Source: SKVL01 sp046542915 (lineage in GTDB: Bacteria; Patescibacteriota; Minisyncoccia; Phycocordibacterales; CSBR16-193). From it: a DNA stretch of 18,931 bases. The stretch's first letter is position 1. The number at the start of each line of letters is the position of its first letter. Of this stretch, positions 13,895 to 18,931 are shown in pieces. A model generated the notes under the pieces. The model saw nothing but the letters and a program-made list of their open reading frames with translations. It ran no database searches and was not told the DNA's origin. The position numbers and the translations under genes were made by a program. Location of the stretch: positions 1 to 18,931 of the forward strand of contig JBKHAI010000014.1 in the NCBI GenBank assembly GCA_046542915.1, written 5' to 3'.

Positions 13895-15955
13895 TTATCC
13901 ACCTTTACTCTGAACCGAAGTACTTTTTAAAAGATAGATCTCATCGCGTATTATCGCCGCGGTCTCAAAATCCAAGTTCTTGACGGCTTTCTCCATCTCT
14001 TTCTCTTTTTTCTTTAGGACATCCTCTCTTTCAGCTTCTGAGAGGTTCATTTCTATCCGGGCCAGCTTTTCCGCGGCCTTCCGACGCTCTTTTTCCGTTG
14101 AAGTTGTTACTTCATAGATCTTCTTTTCTATACCTTTTGGAGTAATACCGTGTTCCTTATTGAACCGGATCTGCAGTAAGCGTCGACGTTCGGTCTCTTC
14201 TATCGCTCTCTGCATTGAACCGGTAACATTATCGGCATAGAGGATAACTTTTCCGGAGATATTACGAGCCGCTCGGCCAATGGTCTGGATAAGAGCGGTT
14301 TCCGATCTTAAAAATCCCTCTTTATCGGCATCAAGTATCCCTATTAAGGATACCTCCGGAATATCCAGGCCCTCCCTTAAAAGATTTACTCCGACCAGAC
14401 AATCAAAATCTCCCCGTCGCAGTGAAGTGATTATTTCCACTCTTTCGATCGTTTTAATATCACTATGAAGATACTCGGCCTTCACTCCTCTTTCCTTTAA
14501 ATGATCGCTCAGGTTCTCGGCCATTTTTTTAGTAAGGGTCGTGGCTAAAACTCTACCCCCTTTCTCAACCTCAGATGTTACCTCTTTAATAAAGTCCTCC
14601 ACTTGACCACCATAGTTGTGATCATTTTCTTTTTTTTGTTTTATCCCGCCACCAACAACCGGTCTGACAATAAGTTCGGGGTCCACTAAGCCGGTGGGGC
14701 GAATTATTTGCTCTACCAGCTGTCCGCTTCTTTGTCTTTCATAACTTCCCGGTGTAGCTGAAGTATATATCCGCTCCCCGATACGTTCATCAAATTCATC
14801 AGAGGTTAAGGGTCTGTTATCCAGAGCTGAAGGAAGTCTGAAGCCGTGTTCTATAAGCGACAATTTTCTGGAACGATCACCGGCATACATCCCCGCTATT
14901 TGAGGTATCGTTACATGAGATTCATCTATAACGGTTAAAAAATCGGGAGTGCCGTCAGATCTATGAGGAAAATATGATAATAATGTGTCCGGAGCTTCAC
15001 CTTCGGATCTACCGGAAAAATGTCGGGAGTAGTTCTCTATGCCGTTGCAATAACCCACTTCTTTTATCATGGCCATATCATATCTGGTACGCCTGGAAAG
15101 CCTTTCCGCTTCAAGGTTTTTTCCTTCTTTTCTTAACTGCTCCAGTCTTTCCTGAAGTTCATTCTCAATATCTCTTAAAACTCTCGGTAGATCTTCTTCG
15201 CGAGTAATGAAATGATGAGCCGGAAAGATAAAGACAGAATTCGGCTCGTCCAGAGTAGATCTGGAGACTTCGTCTAGCGCCGTAATGGACCTTATTTCTT
15301 TACCCGTAAATTCTATACGGTATATTGTTCTCTCATTGACCGGCATTACCTCCACAAATCCCCCTACCGCTCGAAAGTAACCGGGAGTCAGGTCGGCTGT
15401 GGTTCTTTGAAAATGAATTCCTACCAATTTCCGCATAAGCTCTTTTCTGGAGATCTTCATTCCTTTTTCCACCTTGAAATTAACCCTCTCATATTCAGCG
15501 GGGCTTCCCAGACCGTAGATACAAGAGACCGAAGCAACCACGATCACATCTTTTCGGGTTAAAAGAGCTTGCGTAGCTTCATGCCTTAAACGGCTTATTT
15601 CCTCATTTATTTGTGCCTCTTTTTCGATATAAGTATCAGTAACAGCAACATAGGCCTCCGGTTGATAGTAGTCATAATACGAAACAAAATAAGCCACGGA
15701 ATTATCAGGGAAAAATGCTCCATATTCCTGAGCCAGTTGAGCCGCCAAGGTCTTGTTATGAGCGATGACCAAGGTCGGTTTTTGAGCTTTTTCAATAACG
15801 TTGGCAACCGTAAATGTCTTTCCGGAACCCGTAATGCCGAGCAGGGTCTGTTCTTGCACGTTATTAAAAAGACCGTCAGACAAGCGAGATATCGCTTTGG
15901 GCTGATCCCCGGCCGGCTTAAATTCACTATGAAGTTCGAAATGGCCTTTTTTCAT
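13895..15955 (-). CDS. uvrB: UvrABC excinuclease subunit B
   Basis: From ATG at 15955 the protein has 686 residues, the usual length. UvrB is the helicase-like protein that UvrA loads on damaged DNA and that recruits UvrC. Walker A is G-I-T-G-S-G-K-T (40-47). The beta-hairpin that probes the strands has Y-Y-D-Y-Y-Q-P-E-A-Y-V (93-103). Walker B reads V-I-D-E-S-H-V, and motif VI is Q-T-I-G-R-A-A-R-N. The C-terminal UVR domain that binds UvrC is present (about 640-675, including N-L-D-F-E-T-A-A). An upstream extension to 16057 in the same frame would overlap tgt and lacks homology; I reject it. The ATG has no Shine-Dalgarno sequence and lies 10 bases after a -10 box. Confidence 0.97.
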   Translation of the reverse strand: MKKGHFELHSEFKPAGDQPKAISRLSDGLFNNVQEQTLLGITGSGKTFTVANVIEKAQKPTLVIAHNKTLAAQLAQEYGAFFPDNSVAYFVSYYDYYQPEAYVAVTDTYIEKEAQINEEISRLRHEATQALLTRKDVIVVASVSCIYGLGSPAEYERVNFKVEKGMKISRKELMRKLVGIHFQRTTADLTPGYFRAVGGFVEVMPVNERTIYRIEFTGKEIRSITALDEVSRSTLDEPNSVFIFPAHHFITREEDLPRVLRDIENELQERLEQLRKEGKNLEAERLSRRTRYDMAMIKEVGYCNGIENYSRHFSGRSEGEAPDTLLSYFPHRSDGTPDFLTVIDESHVTIPQIAGMYAGDRSRKLSLIEHGFRLPSALDNRPLTSDEFDERIGERIYTSATPGSYERQRSGQLVEQIIRPTGLVDPELIVRPVVGGGIKQKKENDHNYGGQVEDFIKEVTSEVEKGGRVLATTLTKKMAENLSDHLKERGVKAEYLHSDIKTIERVEIITSLRRGDFDCLVGVNLLREGLDIPEVSLIGILDADKEGFLRSETALIQTIGRAARNISGKVILYADNVTGSMQRAIEETERRRLLQIRFNKEHGITPKGIEKKIYEVTTSTEKERRKAAEKLARIEMNLSEAEREDVLKKKEKEMEKAVKNLDFETAAIIRDEIYLLKSTSVQSKGG

Positions 15956-15965
15956 AAGCAAACAA

Positions 15966-15994
15966 AATGTAACACATTGATGAGAATATGTGAA
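15966..15994 (-). promoter_or_regulatory. uvrB promoter, extended -10, very short leader
   Basis: On the - strand TTCACA (15994-15989; 5 of 6), a 17-base spacer and TACATT (15971-15966) preceded by TGT sit in the 55-base gap after tgt. The start is expected about four bases before the uvrB ATG. The string TGTGTTACA is shared with the uvrA promoter. Confidence 0.6.
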
Positions 15995-16010
15995 AAGAAA
16001 CTTGGGGATC

Positions 16011-17207
16011 TTAACGCTTATTATAGTACCTCTCCAAGAAATTATCTTTATATTCAAAAAAAGAGCCTTCTTCCAGAGACCTTCTTATCTTTTGAACCAT
16101 AGAAACGATAAAATAAAGATTGTGATAAGTACCCAAAGTAGACGCCAGCATTTCTTTGGAGCGAAACAAATGACAGAGATAGGCTCTGGAGTAGTTACTG
16201 CACACATAGCAATGGCAATCGGGATCAATCGGAGAAAGATCCCTTTTAAAAGAAGCGTTCTTTATATTCATCGGTCCGTCTAAAGTGTATAGAGAACCGT
16301 TACGTCCGGCCCTGGTGGGAGAAACACAATCAAACATATCAATACCATTCTCCACCGCTTTAAAAATATCAACAGGTGTTCCAATACCTAATAGATGTCT
16401 GGGCTTGTCTTCCGGTAACTCTTCGGTTACAAAGCGGACGGCGGTGTCAATGTCCTCTTTTTCAAAAGAACCACCGATACCAAAACCCGAAAAAGGCATA
16501 CCGGCCAGCTCTTTTGCACTCCATCTTCTCAGATCCTCAAATCTTCCCCCTTGAACGACACCGAAGAGCATCTGTTGCTTGGAAGCTGTCTTGTTGGAAG
16601 AATGCCTTTTGATACAACGATCCGCCCAGCGATGTGTCCTTTCGGCGGCTTTCTGTTGGTAGTCATGATCGGCATACGGCGAGGTGCATTCATCAAAAGC
16701 AAAGAATATATCCGCTCCGAGGTTGTGTTGAATATCAATACTTTTCTCGGGAGTGAAAGTATGCAGGCTTCCATCCCTTAAGGAAGTAAAGGTAACACCT
16801 TCTTCCGTTATCCTAACGGAAGAAGAGCGAGAGGTTCTTGGTTCACTATTTTTTTGATCACCGATCTTTGAGACACCACCTTCAAGACCAGAACCTAAAG
16901 AAAAGACCTGAAAACCGCCGGAATCCGTTACTATCGGTTTCTGCCAGTTCATAAAAGAATGCAGGCCACCGCTATCAGCGATGATATCATCACCGGGCTG
17001 GAAATAGAGGTGGTAAGTATTAGCCAGAATAGCTTGAGCTCCCAGCTCCACTAACATCTCCGGTGTTAGTGCCTTAACAGACCCTTTAGTGCCGACCGGA
17101 ATAAAAGCGGGGGTTTTAATAACTCCGTTAGGAGTATGGATCTCTCCGGTACGTGCCAGAGTACCCGAAAGACGCGTTTTTATTTCAAAATTAAAGGATG
17201 AGGACAT
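16011..17207 (-). CDS. tgt: tRNA-guanine transglycosylase
   Basis: From ATG at 17207 the protein has 398 residues. Tgt swaps guanine 34 of GUN-anticodon tRNAs for a queuosine precursor. The catalytic aspartates are D95 (T-D-S-G-G-F-Q) and D293 (F-D-C-V-S-P-T-R). The zinc site C331-x-C333-x2-C336-x25-H362 has the E. coli spacing exactly. The base-recognition loop, G-G-L-A-V-G-E in classical bacterial enzymes, reads G-G-S-F-E-K (245-250), and the usual P-T-R-N-A-R-N-G is P-T-R-A-G-R-N-G. These changes may mean a different incoming base, such as queuine (inference). The frame opens earlier at TTG 17225, but TATTAT at 17220-17215, seven bases before the ATG, suggests a leaderless start at 17207. 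uvrB follows with its own promoter. Confidence 0.94.
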   Translation of the reverse strand: MSSSFNFEIKTRLSGTLARTGEIHTPNGVIKTPAFIPVGTKGSVKALTPEMLVELGAQAILANTYHLYFQPGDDIIADSGGLHSFMNWQKPIVTDSGGFQVFSLGSGLEGGVSKIGDQKNSEPRTSRSSSVRITEEGVTFTSLRDGSLHTFTPEKSIDIQHNLGADIFFAFDECTSPYADHDYQQKAAERTHRWADRCIKRHSSNKTASKQQMLFGVVQGGRFEDLRRWSAKELAGMPFSGFGIGGSFEKEDIDTAVRFVTEELPEDKPRHLLGIGTPVDIFKAVENGIDMFDCVSPTRAGRNGSLYTLDGPMNIKNASFKRDLSPIDPDCHCYVCSNYSRAYLCHLFRSKEMLASTLGTYHNLYFIVSMVQKIRRSLEEGSFFEYKDNFLERYYNKR

Positions 17208-17214
17208 ATGGTAG

Positions 17215-17220
17215 ATAATA
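17215..17220 (-). promoter_or_regulatory. -10 box giving a predicted leaderless tgt mRNA
   Basis: TATTAT (17220-17215 on the - strand; 5 of 6) lies exactly seven bases before the ATG at 17207. No convincing -35 box is found at 16-18 bases. Confidence 0.4.
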
Positions 17221-17285
17221 AACAAAGACAGACTGAAAATATGTTATCATTTCTTCTATATTAGCAAATTTAAATTTTTACAGAT

Positions 17286-17996
17286 ATGACCCAAGATAGC
17301 ACAAATCAACCGAACTTGCCTTCTTTTGACCTGAATACGTTAAGGCAAGAAGCTGAAGAAAGAGTTAGCATCATAAACCAAGAGTTTAAAAAGGGATTTG
17401 ATTTTTTGACGAATCATCCGGCTTCGGTCACCTTTTTCGGGTCAGCCCGAACAAAGGAGGATGAACCCTTTTATCAAAAGGCCCGAGAACTCGCCGGCCG
17501 GATAGTCGAAGAGACCGGATTTTCCATAATAACCGGCGGCGGACCCGGAATAATGGAAGCCGCCAATCGAGGCGCCTATGAAGCCGGCGGCCGTTCAGTC
17601 GGTTTTTGCATAGACCTGCCTCAAGAACAGCAAACCAATCCCTATGTTAAAGAGACCCTTGATTTCCATTACTTCTTCAGCCGCAAAGTTTGTCTGTCAT
17701 TCTCAGCCGAAGCTTTTGTATATTTCCCGGGAGGATTTGGAACACTAGATGAGTTTTTTGAAGTAATAACATTAGTACAGACCAACAAGATCCACCGGAT
17801 ACCAGTATTTCTCTTTGGAGAGGATTACTGGAAACCATTAGATACATACTTAAAAGAAGAGCTGTTAAAAAGAAAGACAATCTCGGAAGAAGATACGGAA
17901 CTTTATACTATAACGGAAGATCTTGATCATATTGTAAAGACGATAAAAGAAGATGCTCGAGTCATCGCCGGTGTCAGAAGAAGAAAAGAAGGGTAG
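17286..17996 (+). CDS. LOG-family protein (TIGR00730 type, nucleoside-monophosphate phosphoribohydrolase-like)
   Basis: The 236-residue cytoplasmic protein has a Rossmann-like fold. It carries the family motifs F-F-G-S-A-R (50-55), G-G-G-P-G-I-M-E-A-A-N-R-G-A (84-97), R133-K134 and P-G-G-F-G-T-L-D-E (148-156). LOG enzymes cleave the N-glycosidic bond of AMP-like nucleotides, including cytokinin riboside monophosphates, and the last motif binds the phosphate and ribose. The bacterial role is usually in nucleotide turnover. An N-terminal helical extension of about 40 residues precedes the core. It is divergent from tgt across a 78-base gap, in which I see no clear + strand promoter. Confidence 0.92.
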   Translation: MTQDSTNQPNLPSFDLNTLRQEAEERVSIINQEFKKGFDFLTNHPASVTFFGSARTKEDEPFYQKARELAGRIVEETGFSIITGGGPGIMEAANRGAYEAGGRSVGFCIDLPQEQQTNPYVKETLDFHYFFSRKVCLSFSAEAFVYFPGGFGTLDEFFEVITLVQTNKIHRIPVFLFGEDYWKPLDTYLKEELLKRKTISEEDTELYTITEDLDHIVKTIKEDARVIAGVRRRKEG

Positions 17997-17999
17997 ATA

Positions 18000-18030
18000 A
18001 AACAAAGCCCGTTTGTTAAACAAACGGGCT
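18000..18030 (-). terminator. terminator of the diguanylate cyclase operon, shared with the LOG gene
   Basis: A perfect 10-bp stem (AGCCCGTTTG, 18006-18015; CAAACGGGCT, 18021-18030) with loop TTAAA is followed on the - strand by TTTGTTTT. The + strand has A bases after the stem, so it works best for the - strand genes. Confidence 0.82.
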
Positions 18031-18038
18031 AAAAGAGG

Positions 18039-18269
18039 TTATTCATCGGGTTCCCATTCAAAGGAAACCCTTCTTACTAGATATTTTCCTCCGATTTTTT
18101 TTGGCTCACTTTCCACTTCAAATTGATCTCCTTTCCATTCCACCCCCACGACTTGGCCGTAGGGATCTTTCATAACGACTGGTAAGTTGAAATACCAGTC
18201 AGCATAGATCTTAAAGACAAAAAAAATAGCTAAAACCAAAAAAATGGAAAACAGTACTCTCTTTAACAT
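18039..18269 (-). CDS. small membrane-anchored protein of unknown function
   Basis: The 76 residues begin M-L-K-R and one hydrophobic helix (about 5-23), which could be an anchor or an uncleaved signal. An external part of about 50 residues follows, rich in Val, Glu, Trp and Lys, probably a small beta fold (D-P-Y-G-Q-V-V-G-V-E-W-K-G-D-Q). I do not recognise it. AAGGAGG lies five bases before the ATG, a strong ribosome binding site. The gene starts 17 bases after the diguanylate cyclase and ends at a terminator, so the two form an operon. A role as an envelope partner of the cyclase is possible from position only. Confidence 0.75.
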   Translation of the reverse strand: MLKRVLFSIFLVLAIFFVFKIYADWYFNLPVVMKDPYGQVVGVEWKGDQFEVESEPKKIGGKYLVRRVSFEWEPDE

Positions 18270-18286
18270 CTCATCCTCCTTCTATT

Positions 18287-18856
18287 TCAGTATTCTATTT
18301 CCAACCGATCCCTTCCTGTTTCCTTAGCACGATAAAGAGCCCTGTCGGCTCTTTTTATTATTCTCTCGGGAGAGTCTTCCTCCTTGGCAATGGTCAGCCC
18401 CATACTGACACGGACATCCAGCGACTGGTTGTCAATGTCTTTTATCCGGTACGGTTTCCTCAGTCTCTCCTGTAATCGGAGAGATGCTTCTTCGGCTCCT
18501 TGTTTATCCACGGCGCTAATGATAACAGCGAACTCCTCACCGCCATATCGGAAAGAGATATCGTGAGGCCTTATGCTTCCGGAGATCCTGTTAGCAACTC
18601 CTTTTAAGACCGAGTCACCGACAGGATGCCCCATCTTGTCGTTTATTGTCTTGAAATAGTCAATATCCAACATTAGAAAAGCGAACCTGCCACTTTTCTC
18701 CTCCAGAGCATCATTCAATGCTCTCCTGTTTAACAGACCCGTTAAAGGGTCTCTTTTCATTTTCTCCTTCAGCAAGAAGATGTATCTTGCCAGAAAAAAA
18801 ATAATAACCAATTGCAGAAAAATTACAGAAGAGAGATAAAAATTTATTTCGTTCAT
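18287..18856 (-). CDS. membrane-anchored diguanylate cyclase (GGDEF domain)
   Basis: The 189-residue protein has an N-terminal membrane helix (about 7-29), a very short linker and a complete GGDEF domain (about 34-187). Key positions are D-P-L-T-G-L-L-N-R-R (36-45), the metal-binding L-D-I-D-Y-F-K with D64, G-H-x-x-G-D (76-81) and the active site G-G-E-E-F (105-109). R96-P-H-D99, five residues ahead of the active site, is the RxxD inhibitory site, so both catalysis and product feedback seem intact. It would make cyclic di-GMP from two GTP at the inner membrane. There is no sensor domain beyond the single helix. A near-consensus promoter lies upstream, and AGAGGT is a fair ribosome binding site. 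Confidence 0.94.
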   Translation of the reverse strand: MNEINFYLSSVIFLQLVIIFFLARYIFLLKEKMKRDPLTGLLNRRALNDALEEKSGRFAFLMLDIDYFKTINDKMGHPVGDSVLKGVANRISGSIRPHDISFRYGGEEFAVIISAVDKQGAEEASLRLQERLRKPYRIKDIDNQSLDVRVSMGLTIAKEEDSPERIIKRADRALYRAKETGRDRLEIEY

Positions 18857-18896
18857 AATAACCTCTTTTTTGTATGTTAAAGTTCAAACTTGGAAT

Positions 18897-18925
18897 ATAA
18901 TATAATGATTATGTTGTTCTGTCAA
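18897..18925 (-). promoter_or_regulatory. near-consensus promoter of the diguanylate cyclase operon
   Basis: On the - strand a perfect TTGACA (18925-18920), a 17-base spacer and TATTAT (18902-18897; 5 of 6) predict a start near 18890 and a leader of about 34 bases. Confidence 0.8.
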
Positions 18926-18931
18926 TATCAT

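Noticed and set aside
15956..16010. LexA (SOS) box before uvrB
   Set aside because: No CTGT-N8-ACAG or GAAC-N4-GTTC type palindrome is present in the uvrB or uvrA upstream regions.
15956..16057. N-terminal extension of uvrB
   Set aside because: It overlaps tgt, has no UvrB homology and lies upstream of a good promoter; M-K-K-G-H-F at 15955 is a normal UvrB start.
15611..16102. 163-residue + strand frame opposite uvrB and tgt
   Set aside because: It lies across two certain genes and their gap, has no recognisable domain and no ribosome binding site.
1..18931. CRISPR arrays, insertion sequences, prophage, tRNA or rRNA
   Set aside because: No repeated spacer pattern, transposase, integrase, terminal repeats or RNA gene sequence was seen on either strand.

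Overview
The window looks like a piece of a Patescibacteria (Candidate Phyla Radiation) chromosome, probably from the Parcubacteria/Paceibacteria side. I infer this from protein style only. The signs are acidic secreted proteins with a C-terminally conserved PG_binding_1 module (TGYGQ.GP.TR ending), single-domain response regulators, a membrane histidine kinase with an HQIRTPLSG H-box, small membrane-anchored redox proteins, compact operons and moderate-to-low GC. UGA behaves as a stop (for example in the ATGA overlap near 12200), so the recoded Gracilibacteria/Absconditabacteria code is unlikely. I see no rRNA, tRNA, CRISPR or mobile element, and no gene-free stretch longer than about 175 bases.

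Layout. 86-262 is a short + strand gene with its own ribosome binding site and terminator. 338-2218 (-) is a thiol-disulfide operon: a membrane-anchored CPYC thioredoxin-like protein, a secreted thioredoxin fused to a DsbD/CcdA-like membrane domain, and an 80-residue CVMC thioredoxin. 2381-3693 (-) holds a membrane-anchored rhodanese, a small membrane coiled-coil protein and a response regulator. 3868-5340 (+) encodes two related secreted peptidoglycan-binding proteins with permuted domain order. 5450-7173 (+) holds a CDP-alcohol phosphotransferase-like membrane protein with an altered catalytic motif, a PHP phosphoesterase and a cold-shock protein.

7280-17207 (-) is a long same-strand block: uvrA, then a signalling operon (response regulator, FIST sensor, histidine kinase, double receiver, receiver), then uvrB and tgt. 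17286-17996 (+) is a LOG-family protein. 18039-18856 (-) is a small membrane protein behind a membrane-anchored diguanylate cyclase.

How it fits together. UvrA and UvrB are the damage-recognition half of nucleotide excision repair. Their promoters share a TGTGTTACA element at the -10 box and are predicted to give almost leaderless mRNAs. Between them sits a FIST/kinase/multi-receiver phosphorelay with five cytoplasmic signalling proteins and no DNA-binding output domain. This is the best candidate here for an undescribed system. The exported redox proteins could keep envelope proteins oxidised or reduced, and the two peptidoglycan-binding proteins each carry a cysteine pair that could be a substrate. 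Several genes (4741, tgt, uvrA, uvrB, the double receiver, the rhodanese) have a -10-like box 7-11 bases before the start codon, while others (86, 5450, 18269) have classical GGAG ribosome binding sites, so the organism seems to mix leaderless and Shine-Dalgarno initiation.
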